DNA of 28,828 nucleotides. Origin: an uncultured Chloroflexota bacterium (lineage in GTDB: Bacteria > Chloroflexota > Anaerolineae > Aggregatilineales > Phototrophicaceae). Below are positions 6,770 through 16,400 of this stretch, in pieces (the stretch's first letter is position 1; each line of letters starts with the position of its first letter). The stretch is taken from NCBI GenBank assembly GCA_937974245.1, contig CALJKV010000048.1, positions 1 through 28,828 on the forward strand. The letters run 5' to 3'. The notes under the pieces were generated by a model. The model searched no databases and was not told where the DNA came from. It was given only the letters and a program-made list of their open reading frames with translations. Position numbers and translations under genes: made by a program.

Positions 6770-8976
6770 CCATTTTCGGGTTGTGCGGTGACCTTGAGTA
6801 TGATAATTCCCAGCGGCGGAATCGTCAGGTTGAGGCTTTGTTTCCATTGATGCCAGGCTGTGTCTTCGGTATGTAGGCCGCCGTTGTTGCCGATATTCCC
6901 GCCACCATAATGCGCCGAATCGCTGTTGATGAGTTCGGTATAGAATCCGGACTTTGGCACGCCAATGCGGTAATTCCAACGTGGTACCGGCGTAAAATTG
7001 GCGGCAACCACAACAAAATCATCCGGGTCACTGGCGAAGCGCAAGTAAGAGAACACGCTTTGCTCGGCGTCGTTGGCCTCAATCCACTGGAATCCCCGTG
7101 GGTCAAAATCGAGTTCATACAATGAGGGTTGTTGGCGGTAGAGGTGGTTCAAGTCACGCGACCAGCATTGCAAGGCGTTGTGCGTATCAAAGTTTTCGAC
7201 CAGGTGCCAGTCGAGGCTACGAGCTTCACTCCACTCTCGCCACTGCCCGAACTCTTGTCCCATGAAAACCAGCTTCTTCCCGGGATGCGTGTATTCGTAG
7301 CCAAATAACAGCCGCAGGGACGCCATTTTTTGCCACGCGTCTCCGGCCATTTTGTTGATGAGCGACCCCTTTCCGTGTACTACCTCATCGTGGGAGAGTG
7401 ACAGGACGAAGTTCTCACTGAAGGCGTACATGCTGGAAAAGGTCAACTGATTATGGGCGTATCGGCGGAATACCGGGTTCTGTTGCATATAACCGAGCGT
7501 ATCATGCATCCATCCCATGTTCCACTTGAGCGTAAACCCCAACCCTCCCAGGTACGTCGGGCGTGACACCATCGGCCAGGCAGTTGATTCCTCCGCGATA
7601 GTCACTGCGCCGGGAAATTCACTGTGAACGATGGCATTTGTCTCTTGTAAGAAACGAATCGCCGGGATACTTTCGTTTCCGCCATACTCATTTGGAATCC
7701 ATTCACCATGTTTGCGCCCAAAATCCAGATAGAGCATGGATGACACTGCATCCACTCGCAAGCCGTCAATGTGATAATGTTTGAGCCAGAACAGGGCATT
7801 GGAGATCAGGAAATTGCGTACCTCGTTGCGCCCATAATTGAAGATGTACGTCCCCCAATCCGGGTGTTCACCCTGGCGGGGGTCGGCGTGCTCATACAAG
7901 TGCGTGCCATCAAAGTAGCTGAGGGCGTGACCATCTTTGGGGAAGTGCGCTGGCACCCAATCCAGGATGACCCCGACGTTATTCTGGTGCAACTGGTCTA
8001 CCAGATACATGAAGTCCTGCGGCGCACCAAACCGGCTGGTTGGCGCAAAGTAACCCGTGACCTGGTAGCCCCAGGACGCATCCAGCGGATGTTCCGCTAC
8101 CGGCATCAATTCGACATGGCTGTAGCCCATGTCTTTGATATAAGCGACCAGTTCGTCGGCCAGTTCCCTGTAGCTCAGCCACTCACTGTCGCCCTTGCGC
8201 CGCCACGAACCAAGATGTACCTCATAGATAGACATGGGCGCACGCAGCGGGCTGCTGGTTTTCCGCGTTTCCATCCAATCTGAATCGCGCCATTCATATT
8301 GGTCGAGATCAGTCACGATGGAGGCAGTACGTGGGCGCATCTCCGCAAAAAAGCTGTATGGGTCGGTCTTTTCGGTGTGGTAGCTATCGAATTTCGAGCG
8401 CAAATCGTATTTATAGGCTTCACCCACCCTTAAACCGGGTATGAACAACTCCCACACGCCGCTTTCCCCATGTAGTCGCATCGGGTGTACCCGCGCATCC
8501 CAACCGTTGAAGTCCCCGATGACGCTTACCCGGTAGGCATTGGGAGCCCACACGGCAAAATTCACACCGGTTACGCCATCCACCTCGCGCAGATGGGCAC
8601 CAAACTTTTCATAGCTATAACGGTACTGTCCCTGTGCCAGGAGATATAGATCATAGTCGGTAAATAATGGAGGGAAGGCATACGGGTCGCCAAAGGGGTG
8701 CCGCTCACCGTCCGGGGCTTGCGTTTCATAACGGTAATCCGCCGCTTGCCAATTACCCGGTCGGGTGACTGTGAAGAAGCCGCTATCGTGCAGTCGAGTC
8801 ATTGCATATCGCTCGCCACTGCGCTGGTCTACGAACCATAGTGTTGGCACAGATGGGTGGAAAGCGCGGAACGATGTGCCATTTTCTGTCGCGTGCGGGC
8901 CAAGCAGATCAAATGGAGCACCGTGATCTCCGTTCACCAATGATTCAATTGCGCCGGGATGGATGTCAGAAGTCAT
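6766..8976 (-). CDS. glgB: 1,4-alpha-glucan (glycogen) branching enzyme
   Basis: 736 residues, close to the 728 of E. coli GlgB. It has an N-terminal N1-like beta domain (about 1-105), a CBM48 domain (about 110-210, with WAPNA and GDFNGWD), a GH13 catalytic barrel, and a C-terminal beta domain. The catalytic residues are all present with the same spacing as in E. coli: nucleophile Asp409 in GLRVDAV, acid/base Glu462 in AEES, and Asp530 in SHDEV. The enzyme cuts alpha-1,4 chains and re-attaches them through alpha-1,6 bonds in glycogen. GAGGG six bases before the ATG supports the start. No glgA, glgC or glgX is next to it, so glycogen genes are dispersed here; the only nearby sugar gene is the convergent ROK kinase. 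Confidence 0.97.
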   Translation of the reverse strand: MTSDIHPGAIESLVNGDHGAPFDLLGPHATENGTSFRAFHPSVPTLWFVDQRSGERYAMTRLHDSGFFTVTRPGNWQAADYRYETQAPDGERHPFGDPYAFPPLFTDYDLYLLAQGQYRYSYEKFGAHLREVDGVTGVNFAVWAPNAYRVSVIGDFNGWDARVHPMRLHGESGVWELFIPGLRVGEAYKYDLRSKFDSYHTEKTDPYSFFAEMRPRTASIVTDLDQYEWRDSDWMETRKTSSPLRAPMSIYEVHLGSWRRKGDSEWLSYRELADELVAYIKDMGYSHVELMPVAEHPLDASWGYQVTGYFAPTSRFGAPQDFMYLVDQLHQNNVGVILDWVPAHFPKDGHALSYFDGTHLYEHADPRQGEHPDWGTYIFNYGRNEVRNFLISNALFWLKHYHIDGLRVDAVSSMLYLDFGRKHGEWIPNEYGGNESIPAIRFLQETNAIVHSEFPGAVTIAEESTAWPMVSRPTYLGGLGFTLKWNMGWMHDTLGYMQQNPVFRRYAHNQLTFSSMYAFSENFVLSLSHDEVVHGKGSLINKMAGDAWQKMASLRLLFGYEYTHPGKKLVFMGQEFGQWREWSEARSLDWHLVENFDTHNALQCWSRDLNHLYRQQPSLYELDFDPRGFQWIEANDAEQSVFSYLRFASDPDDFVVVAANFTPVPRWNYRIGVPKSGFYTELINSDSAHYGGGNIGNNGGLHTEDTAWHQWKQSLNLTIPPLGIIILKVTAQPENG

Positions 8977-9104
8977 CAGTTACCCTCAAAAACAGAACGG
9001 CGGCTGGTGGTGTGGACGGGAATCTCGGTACTCAGCCAGAGTGCGTTCAATGCGTACAATAGGGTGCCATTATACATAGGCAACCAACCGAATCAAAACA
9101 ACGA

Positions 9105-9139
9105 ACGTATGAAACAAACGAGCGCACTGGAATGTGCGC
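9105..9139 (-). terminator. Intrinsic terminator after the 189-aa membrane protein
   Basis: On the minus strand, about 28 bases after the stop of the membrane-protein gene, a perfect six-base stem GCGCAC/GTGCGC with a six-base loop (9122-9139) is followed by a T-rich run (TCGTTTGTTTC). It would end the transcript from the esterase and membrane-protein genes before glgB. Confidence 0.55.
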
Positions 9140-9166
9140 CCGAATCTTGGTTGTTGTGCCGATATT

Positions 9167-9736
9167 CTATACCGCATCCGCCGGGGGATTCAACCGTTTC
9201 ATGAGGGCGCTCTGTTTACGACGAATCACAATAATGACCGCCATTCCGAGCAGTACTAATGCCTCCAGCCCCCAGAAACCATAGGCTAACGGGCCGGTTA
9301 ACGCTATGTCGCTGGAGCCGGTTATGCGGTTAATGCTGATACCTGCCGTTGCATAGTCTGCCAGGAATCCCCGGAAGCCAGTCGCGCCATATTCCTCCTC
9401 CATAAAGAGGTCAATGAGCTGCAATGACTCTTCGCGGGTGGTGTCAGGAATCTCAGCTTGAATGGTTTCAACCAGTGTGTTCTGGTAATCCAGATAGCTG
9501 CCGATCCAATAGATCGCCAATGCCCCCAGAGCAGCGACAACTGCGATAACCGCCAACGGTAGGGTCGGAGCATCCTGACGGATTACCGGTAAGTAGGTCA
9601 TTACGCCTACTAACAACCCACCCAGAAGCGGCATCACGATAATTAAGTAAAAGCCAAAATGGTCAAAGGCGTACAACAGTAATCCAGCGATTATCGCCCC
9701 GATCACCGCCGATACAAGAACTGCTAGCCATCGCAT
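9167..9736 (-). CDS. Hypothetical four-helix membrane protein
   Basis: 189 residues of unknown function. Three hydrophobic segments lie in the first 80 residues (about 4-26, 29-50 and 57-80), followed by an acidic loop of about 65 residues and a fourth segment at about 150-172. The C-terminus is short and basic (RRKQSALMKR), so by the positive-inside rule it should be cytoplasmic, which puts the loop outside the membrane. No enzymatic motif was seen. GGAGGAAAGG before the ATG gives a strong ribosome binding site. The esterase gene ends 80 bp upstream on the same strand, and an intervening inverted repeat may separate or modulate the two. Confidence 0.65.
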   Translation of the reverse strand: MRWLAVLVSAVIGAIIAGLLLYAFDHFGFYLIIVMPLLGGLLVGVMTYLPVIRQDAPTLPLAVIAVVAALGALAIYWIGSYLDYQNTLVETIQAEIPDTTREESLQLIDLFMEEEYGATGFRGFLADYATAGISINRITGSSDIALTGPLAYGFWGLEALVLLGMAVIIVIRRKQSALMKRLNPPADAV

Positions 9737-9764
9737 GGACGAACCTTTCCTCCCAAACAGACAA

Positions 9765-9797
9765 TGCGAAAATCATAAGGTGATCGGCATTTTCGCA
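9765..9797. repeat. Inverted repeat between esterase and membrane-protein genes
   Basis: Perfect nine-base arms TGCGAAAAT and ATTTTCGCA are separated by 15 bases, inside the 80-bp gap between two minus-strand genes. No T-run follows on either strand, so an operator or an RNA processing or stability hairpin is more likely than an intrinsic terminator. Confidence 0.4.
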
Positions 9798-9816
9798 CAA
9801 ACACGGGGGAGAAGAC

Positions 9817-11547
9817 TCAGTTTTCCTGACGTGTGTATTGTGAGAAAAACTGCCAGATGACTTCACCTGCATCAATATCGGTGTTCACTAACCCGCCGAT
9901 TTCTACAGGGATGCGTCCCGGTTTGCCCGGCCAGTTATGTCCGCCGCCAATGACGGCAACCAGTTCCAGTCCCGCCCCCGCAGGACAGCCCGCTACCCGT
10001 AGTATTCGTACCTGTGTTCCCGGAGAAGTACCACCCTGCGGTAGCTCTTCACTGGTCAAGTCTGGCTGGCAGCCAATATACTGCGCCCAGAACGCCAGAG
10101 TTTCCGGCACTGGAGCAAGGACATAGATGGTTTGGTCCCCAATCGTTTGCGACTGACCGTTCCAGGGAATATTCGTATCATCTGTGCCATGTATCATGAG
10201 TATGGCAACTGGATTCGGTTGGGCGCAGACTTCCAGCATCCCACCGAAACCCGCTGCTGCAACCGTGGCGAATGCCGCGAATTGGTCGGGAGCATCACAT
10301 GCCAGCCGTTCCGCCATGAACCCTCCATTGGAAAACCCGGCGACATACAGACGGGACTGGTCAACCACCACATCCTGGGAGATATCCGCGATCAGGTCGG
10401 TCAGAAAAACCGCATCATCCAGCCCCGGTGAGTAGCCAGGAACATCACGGGTGTAATTCCACTGCTGGTCAATACCATCAGGATACAAGGCGATGAATCC
10501 GTATTTTTCTGCCAGTTGGTTCATATCGGTCAGCGAGGCCGTCCCTGCACCTGTGCCAAAGCGCCCATGCAGGAGAACCACCATCGGCATAGGTGTTGAG
10601 GAGTCATAAGATGAAGGGATGTACAGCGTGTAGGTGCGTGCTAGTTCCACAGATGACGCTTCCTGGGGGGTCATCCAGCTTTCGTCGTGGGCAAAGAAGT
10701 GTAGCATAATCTGTGTGGTATCTGCGCCAAACTGGTTGAGCCTGTAGTCCCCTTGACGGGGCCACCCGCTTCCGCCAAGCACTTCATAGTAGGCCAGTGT
10801 AGTGTCTCCGGCGCACGACTCGAACATAAGCACTCTGGTCTGTTCAGGGGCGGTCATCTGTTGCGGCTCGCAGCTCTGGCGCTCCGCCCAGAAGGCCAGG
10901 GTATCTTGCACTCCCAGGATAAGCGGCCCCTGGTCGGGACTAAACAATGTGGTGTAAAGATGGGTATCCATGCTGTAAAACAGATCTGCTGAACCACGCA
11001 CAATGAGCAGATTAACGGGTGCTGGTGATTCTGCTATGCAGTTCTGGCGGTGATCGTCCCACATCAGGGCGCTCACGATTGCGACACCTGCAAAGCGTCC
11101 GGGCATTTCGCACGCCAACCGGTAGGCCATCAGTCCACCATTGCCGAATCCAGCCAGATAGACCTGATCCCGGCTAATACTATAAGTCTCCGTCAGCCGG
11201 TCAATCAGTGTGCTGATAAAGCCAACATCATCCGGCATGTCCGTCTCTGTCGGATTCCCACCCCACTGCAAGCCGTCTGCATTGGGGTAGGCGGCAATAA
11301 ATCCGGCTTCATCCGCCGCTGCATCCAACCCCGTCAAAGCGGCCATCGCCAGCCCTGAAGATGCAGATGAGTGAAGGGCGATGATGAGTGGGGTGGGTTG
11401 GTTCTCATCATAACCTGTTGGGAGGTGCAGGTAATAGGTGCGATTTGTTTCACCAAATGTCAGCGATTCTATACCAGCCTCGACCTTTGCAGGGATATAT
11501 CCCATCAGCAAAAATACAAAAATCGCTAACCGCAGCATTGTATTCAT
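9817..11547 (-). CDS. Secreted tandem PHB-depolymerase/feruloyl-esterase-like protein (LpqC type)
   Basis: 576 residues with a clear N-terminal signal peptide (hydrophobic core LAIFVFLLMGYI, cleavage likely near 25). Two copies of an alpha/beta-hydrolase of the PHB depolymerase/LpqC esterase type follow, at about 26-285 and 300-570. Copy 2 is complete: GFSNGG with nucleophile Ser406, the Asp region HGTDD, and GGGHNWPG with His537. Copy 1 reads GFGNGG, so the nucleophile is Gly135, and its histidine position is Ser260 (GGSGWP), although the Asp region survives. Copy 1 is therefore predicted to be catalytically dead and may bind substrate. The family cleaves ester bonds in polyesters or plant cell-wall feruloyl groups outside the cell; the substrate is unknown. 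AAGGA nine bases upstream supports the start. Confidence 0.85.
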   Translation of the reverse strand: MNTMLRLAIFVFLLMGYIPAKVEAGIESLTFGETNRTYYLHLPTGYDENQPTPLIIALHSSASSGLAMAALTGLDAAADEAGFIAAYPNADGLQWGGNPTETDMPDDVGFISTLIDRLTETYSISRDQVYLAGFGNGGLMAYRLACEMPGRFAGVAIVSALMWDDHRQNCIAESPAPVNLLIVRGSADLFYSMDTHLYTTLFSPDQGPLILGVQDTLAFWAERQSCEPQQMTAPEQTRVLMFESCAGDTTLAYYEVLGGSGWPRQGDYRLNQFGADTTQIMLHFFAHDESWMTPQEASSVELARTYTLYIPSSYDSSTPMPMVVLLHGRFGTGAGTASLTDMNQLAEKYGFIALYPDGIDQQWNYTRDVPGYSPGLDDAVFLTDLIADISQDVVVDQSRLYVAGFSNGGFMAERLACDAPDQFAAFATVAAAGFGGMLEVCAQPNPVAILMIHGTDDTNIPWNGQSQTIGDQTIYVLAPVPETLAFWAQYIGCQPDLTSEELPQGGTSPGTQVRILRVAGCPAGAGLELVAVIGGGHNWPGKPGRIPVEIGGLVNTDIDAGEVIWQFFSQYTRQEN

Positions 11548-11758
11548 GAATTAATGTCCTTGAACAAGAGGATAACCTGAATGTTTCTTTACGTTTGTGT
11601 ACTCATTGCGGTGCGGCATTGTTCAAAATGTATAGATGTTTCTCTCTAAAGGTATTGTATAAGTTAGACTAAAAATCCATTTCAGGCATGATCTTCATCA
11701 CTGTGCAGCCGGTCATGTTTTTCTTAACATCATATAAAGAAACACAACAACCATGAAA

Positions 11759-11779
11759 AGCTCGGCAGAGTGCTGGGCT
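11759..11779 (+). promoter_or_regulatory. Hairpin in the leader of the glutamate dehydrogenase gene
   Basis: As RNA, nine bases pair with nine (11759-11767 with 11771-11779, two G-U pairs) around a GAG loop, ending 39 bases before the gdh start. No T-run follows, so it is not an intrinsic terminator. It may stabilise the message or be a regulatory stem. A TATAAA box at 11733-11738 just upstream could be part of the promoter, but I find no good -35. Confidence 0.3.
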
Positions 11780-11818
11780 TCGTTATCCTAAAGACCAATT
11801 AACGAGGAAGAAATACAG

Positions 11819-13099
11819 ATGTCAGAACAACCACAGGTTCACAAAGCTCCCAATCCCTGGGATATTGCACGGGCGCAATATGACCGGGCTGCCGCCTTTC
11901 TTGACCTGAAAGCCGGGGTACGTGACATGCTGCGCACCACCAAGCGCGAACTCATCGTCAATTTCCCGGTAGAGATGGATGACCGTTCGGTACGCATGTT
12001 TACTGGCTACCGGGTGCATCATAACACTGCACTGGGCCCGACTAAAGGTGGAATCCGTTATCACCCTGACGTTACACTTGATGAAGTGCGGGCACTCTCC
12101 ATGTGGATGACCTGGAAATGTGCGACAGTCGGCATTCATTATGGTGGTGCGAAGGGTGGGGTAATCGTAACCCCGTCGGAACTTTCGGCGCGTGAACTGG
12201 AACATCTTACCCGCCGCTATGCGACAGAAATCAGCATTCTGATGGGGCCGGAATCCGATATTCCTGCGCCGGATGTCAACACCGATGCCCAGGTAATGGC
12301 CTGGATTATGGACACATTTTCGATGCATCGGGGGTATACAACTCCGGCGGTTGTCACCGGGAAACCGATTGAGATCGGCGGGTCACTGGGGCGTAATGAG
12401 GCTACCGGGCGCGGTGTGATTATCACGATGGAAGAGGCCCTCAAGCAGCACAAAGGTGATTATGACCCCAAAGATATCACGATTGCTGTCCAGGGCTTCG
12501 GTAACGTTGGTATGTATGCTGCCTTGTATGCCGAGGAGCTGGGTTATAAGGTTATCGCTATCAGTGATGTGAGTGGCGGCCTGTTTAATCCGAACGGACT
12601 GGATATTCGTGAACTGGCGAACTTTGCCCAGAACCGCCGTCTATTATCCACCTATACTCTGCCAGAGGCCGACCATATCACCAACGCCGAACTGCTGGCA
12701 CTGAAGTGCGATATATTGATCCCGGCTGCAATGGAAGGCCAGCTGACTGAGCGGAATGCTACTCAAGTGCAGGCACGCTTTATTGTGGAAGGCGCGAATG
12801 GCCCCACAACACCGGAAGCTGACGATGTCTTTACAGATCGAGGTGTTGTGGTTGTCCCAGATGTGCTGGCGAATGCGGGTGGTGTGACAGTTTCCTATTT
12901 CGAGTGGGTCCAGGGGTTGATGCAGTTCTTCTGGAGCGAAAAAGAGATTAACGGGCGGCTGCGCGAAATTCTGGTGAATGCTTATGCTGAGGTCGCCCAG
13001 ATGGCTTCCGATAAGCAGGTGAATATGCGGACTGCGGCCTACATTCTGGCGATTAATCGGGTTGCAAAAGCGACGATGATTCGCGGTATCTACCCGTAG
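11819..13099 (+). CDS. gdhA: Glutamate dehydrogenase
   Basis: 426 residues, typical of hexameric Glu/Leu/Phe/Val dehydrogenases. The catalytic set matches Clostridium symbiosum GDH with a constant offset of 13: Lys76 and Lys100 (substrate carboxylates), Lys112 in GGAKGG (catalysis) and Asp152 in PAPDVNTD. The dinucleotide-binding GFGNVG lies at 226-231. It interconverts 2-oxoglutarate plus ammonia and glutamate using NAD(P); I cannot decide the cofactor, though the Asp after the second Rossmann strand (ISDVSGG) leans towards NAD. The ATG at 11819 is supported by GAGGAAG about eight bases upstream. It is transcribed away from the esterase across a 271-bp region, and a strong hairpin follows the stop. 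It stands before nifJ on the same strand, linking amino-acid and keto-acid metabolism. Confidence 0.95.
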   Translation: MSEQPQVHKAPNPWDIARAQYDRAAAFLDLKAGVRDMLRTTKRELIVNFPVEMDDRSVRMFTGYRVHHNTALGPTKGGIRYHPDVTLDEVRALSMWMTWKCATVGIHYGGAKGGVIVTPSELSARELEHLTRRYATEISILMGPESDIPAPDVNTDAQVMAWIMDTFSMHRGYTTPAVVTGKPIEIGGSLGRNEATGRGVIITMEEALKQHKGDYDPKDITIAVQGFGNVGMYAALYAEELGYKVIAISDVSGGLFNPNGLDIRELANFAQNRRLLSTYTLPEADHITNAELLALKCDILIPAAMEGQLTERNATQVQARFIVEGANGPTTPEADDVFTDRGVVVVPDVLANAGGVTVSYFEWVQGLMQFFWSEKEINGRLREILVNAYAEVAQMASDKQVNMRTAAYILAINRVAKATMIRGIYP

Positions 13100-13133
13100 A
13101 TGTTCGGTTAGAATCCTCAACTACGCATCCGGT

Positions 13134-13162
13134 CTGGCCTCGGCTATCCTGATCGAGGCCAG
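13134..13162 (+). terminator. Strong hairpin after the glutamate dehydrogenase gene
   Basis: Perfect nine-base stem CTGGCCTCG/CGAGGCCAG with an 11-base loop, starting 35 bases after the stop codon. Only TTATCC follows, so it lacks a proper U-run; it could mark the 3' end of the message or be one of two termination elements with the AT-rich hairpin at 13265-13285. Confidence 0.45.
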
Positions 13163-13194
13163 TTATCCGCCATGCGCCGTTGATAGAAGGAGTG

Positions 13195-13285
13195 TGCTTG
13201 CCCGATTAGGGGTTGAAACCAGGTTGTAATCCCCACCTGTTTGGCGTTGCCGGTTGGCCTTCATGCAAAAACAGGCGTTTTTGTT
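13195..13285 (+). promoter_or_regulatory. Structured leader with AT-rich hairpin upstream of nifJ
   Basis: This lies in the 328-bp gene-free stretch between gdh and nifJ. Several inverted segments (GGGGTT with AATCCCC, CAGGT with ACCTG, GCC-GGTT-GGC) precede a perfect hairpin CAAAAAC-AGGC-GTTTTTG at 13266-13283, flanked by T. That order resembles an aptamer followed by a terminator, but I recognise no known riboswitch consensus. The simpler reading is a terminator for gdh. Confidence 0.25.
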
Positions 13286-13329
13286 ATGATTCGTGACGTT
13301 CCTCAGTAAATCCGCCTGAACAACATCAA

Positions 13330-13358
13330 CTGACATTCGCGCATAAAACAGTGACAAT
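13330..13358 (+). promoter_or_regulatory. Possible sigma-70-type promoter for nifJ
   Basis: CTGACA and GACAAT are 17 bp apart, matching five and four of six consensus bases. Initiation would fall near 13365, at the 5' edge of the small leader reading frame. The call is weak because only one hexamer is good. Confidence 0.25.
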
Positions 13359-13369
13359 AAGGAGGCTGG

Positions 13370-13399
13370 ATGGAGGGCATCCTTTCCCTGCACTATTGA
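13370..13399 (+). other. Possible nine-codon leader peptide before nifJ
   Basis: A near-perfect ribosome binding site AAGGAGG (13359-13365) stands four bases before an ATG that opens a nine-codon frame, MEGILSLHY, ending in TGA 28 bases before the nifJ start. It could be a leader peptide or a chance frame. It conflicts with the promoter proposed at 13330-13358, whose transcript would begin inside this binding site. Confidence 0.2.
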
Positions 13400-13427
13400 C
13401 CATCCTGTAATGTTTAGGAGCATACGA

Positions 13428-16400
13428 ATGCCAGAAAGAGTGATCAAAACGATTGAAGGGAATGAGGCAGTCGCTTATATCGCCTTCCGCTTGAGCGAGG
13501 TGATTGCGATTTACCCAATAACGCCATCTTCTCCAATGGGAGAATATGCGGATGCTTGGGCTGCCACCGGTAGTCCAAATATTTGGGGAACTATCCCCTC
13601 TGTTATTGAAATGCAGAGTGAAGCTGGGGCCGCCGGCGCTGTGCATGGTGCTTTGCAAGGTGGTTCGCTGACGACAACTTTCACCGCGTCGCAAGGCCTG
13701 CTACTCATGATCCCGAACATGTATAAGATTGCGGGCGAACTGACCTCTGCCGTTTTCCATGTTGCAGCTCGTTCGTTGGCCGCGCAAGCATTGTCTATTT
13801 TCGGCGATCACAGTGATGTGATGGCGACCCGTACCACTGGCTTTGCCCTGCTAGGCTCTGCTTCGGTTCAAGAAGCGCATGACCTGGCGCTCATTGCTCA
13901 TGCCGCCACCTTAAAAGCCCGGGTACCGTTCATCCATTTCTTTGATGGTTTCCGCACCTCGCACGAAATCGCTAAGATTGAAATGCTGGATGACGATGTT
14001 ATTCGTGCCATGATTGACAATGAACTGGTCTTCGCACACCGGGCGCGGGGCTTAACGCCGGATCGTCCCGTGTTGCGCGGTACGGCCCAGAACCCCGATG
14101 TTTTCTTCCAGGCACGTGAAACCGTCAATCCGTTTTATGACGCTTGCCCGGATATTGTCCAGGATGCGATGGATCGTTTTGCCCAGATCACCGGACGCCA
14201 ATATCAGGTGTTTGAATACTTTGGAGCGCCGGATGCCGAGCGCGTCATTGTGCTGATGGGCTCGGGCGCAGAACCTGCCCACGAAACTGTCGAGTACCTG
14301 AACCGGCAGGGCGAAAAAGTAGGCGTCGTCAAAGTTCGGTTGTACCGTCCCTTTGATATGAAGCGCTTTGTTGAGGCGCTGCCTGCAACGACCAGGGCGA
14401 TTGGTGTGCTGGATCGCACCAAAGAACCAGGCAGCGGCGGCGAACCACTCTATCTGGATGTGGTCACTGCGCTGCACGAGGGTATGACTAATGAGTGGGG
14501 GCAGCTTCAGGACTTGCCGAAAGTCGTTGGCGGGCGTTATGGACTCTCCTCCAAAGAATTTAATCCGGCCATGATTAAGGGTGTCTTCGATAACCTGTCT
14601 GAAGCCAGGCCGAAGAATCACTTTACGATTGGCATCAATGACGATGTGACCCACACCAGTCTCGCCTATGATGAAGACTTTGCCATCGAATCGGAAAAGG
14701 TCGTCAATGCGCTTTTCTACGGTTTGGGTTCCGATGGTACAGTTGGCGCGAATAAGAACTCCATCAAAATCATTGGCGAAAACACCGACAATTACGCCCA
14801 GGGCTACTTTGTCTATGACTCCAAAAAGTCAGGCGCGATCACGATTTCGCATCTGCGCTTTGGTTCTGAGCAAATTCGCTCGACCTACCTGGTGAATAAG
14901 GCCAATTTTATTGCCTGCCACCAACCGATTTTCCTTGAGCGGTACGATATGCTCAAAGATGCTGTCCCTGGCGGTGTATTCTTGCTGAACACATCTTCAA
15001 CGGCAGATGAGGTCTGGGATACACTGCCGCGCCTGATGCATGAACAGATCATCAATAAGAAGCTCCGCTTCTATGTGATTGATGCCTATAAAGTGGCGCA
15101 GGACAGCGGGATGCGTAACCAGATCAACACGGTCATGCAAACTTGCTTCTTCGCTATTTCCGGTGTGCTGCCCAGAGATGAGGCTATTGAGGCGATTAAA
15201 GAAGCCATCGTCAAGACCTATGGTAAGAAGGGCGATAAGATCGTCGAGATGAACATCGAGGCGGTAGATAGCACCCTGGCGAACCTGTATGAAGTGGCCG
15301 TCCCCACTAAGATTACCAGTACCACCCGTATTCCTGATCCCGTCCCGGCAGAAGCTCCCGACTTCGTGCGGAATGTTCTGGGGCGTATCATTGCCCAGGA
15401 TGGTAACGCGCTGCCGGTGAGTGCTCTTCCGATAGATGGAACGTATCCGACGGGCACGACCAAGTGGGAGAAACGCAACCTTGCGCTGGAAATCCCAGTC
15501 TGGGATCCAGACGTGTGCATCCAGTGTGGTAAATGTGCGATGGTATGTCCGCACGCGGTGATCCGTATTAAGGCTTACGAGCCAACCGTACTGGAAAGTG
15601 CGCCGGAAACCTTTAAGGCAGTGGATGTCCGTGACCGCGAATGGCAGGGGCTGAAGTACACCATTCAGGTCGCGCCGGAAGATTGTACCGGTTGTGCGCT
15701 CTGTGTGGATGTTTGCCCCGCCAAGAATAAGGCGGCACTGGGCCTTAAGGCCATTAATATGGAACCCCAGCCGCCGCTGCGCGAACAGGAACGGGAAAAT
15801 TGGGATTTCTTCCTCAATATCCCCGAAATGGACCGCCGCAGTATCAAGGTAAACAGCATCCGCCAGCAGCAAATTCAGGAACCGTTGTTTGAGTTCTCCG
15901 GGGCTTGCGCCGGATGTGGCGAAACACCCTATATCAAGTTGGTTACACAGTTGTTCGGTGATCGAACGGTAGTCGCTAATGCGACAGGCTGCTCCTCTAT
16001 TTATGGTGGAAACCTGCCTACGACTCCCTGGGCGGCGAACAAAGACGGGCGTGGCCCGGCCTGGTCAAATTCTCTGTTTGAAGATAACGCTGAATTCGGT
16101 CTGGGTATTCGCGCTTCGTTGAACAAGCAGCAGCAGTTCGCCAGAGAGTTATTGGCGAAGGTGGCGTCCGCTGTTGGTGATGATCTGGCAGCAGCTATTC
16201 TGGAAGCGCCGCAGCACGATGATAGCGACATCCATGAACAGCGCCAGCGCGTAGTTGTCCTCAAGGAACGCCTGGCCGGATTAGACAGCCCAGATGCTGG
16301 TCAACTGCTGACTTTAGCGGATATGCTGGTCAAGAAAGATGTGTGGATTATCGGCGGTGATGGTTGGGCCTATGATATTGGTTTTGGCGGCTTAGACCAC

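Noticed and set aside
7771..8283. 170-codon frame antisense to glgB
   Set aside because: It covers the conserved catalytic domain of the branching enzyme and shows no domain of its own.
13410..13427. ATG at 13410 as the nifJ start
   Set aside because: The AGGAG element lies after it and is ideally spaced for ATG 13428, which also gives the usual PFOR N-terminus.
14997..15872. 291-codon open frame antisense to nifJ
   Set aside because: It lies wholly inside the PFOR ferredoxin-domain region, whose cysteine motifs fix the true strand and frame; no recognisable domain is present in the antisense product.
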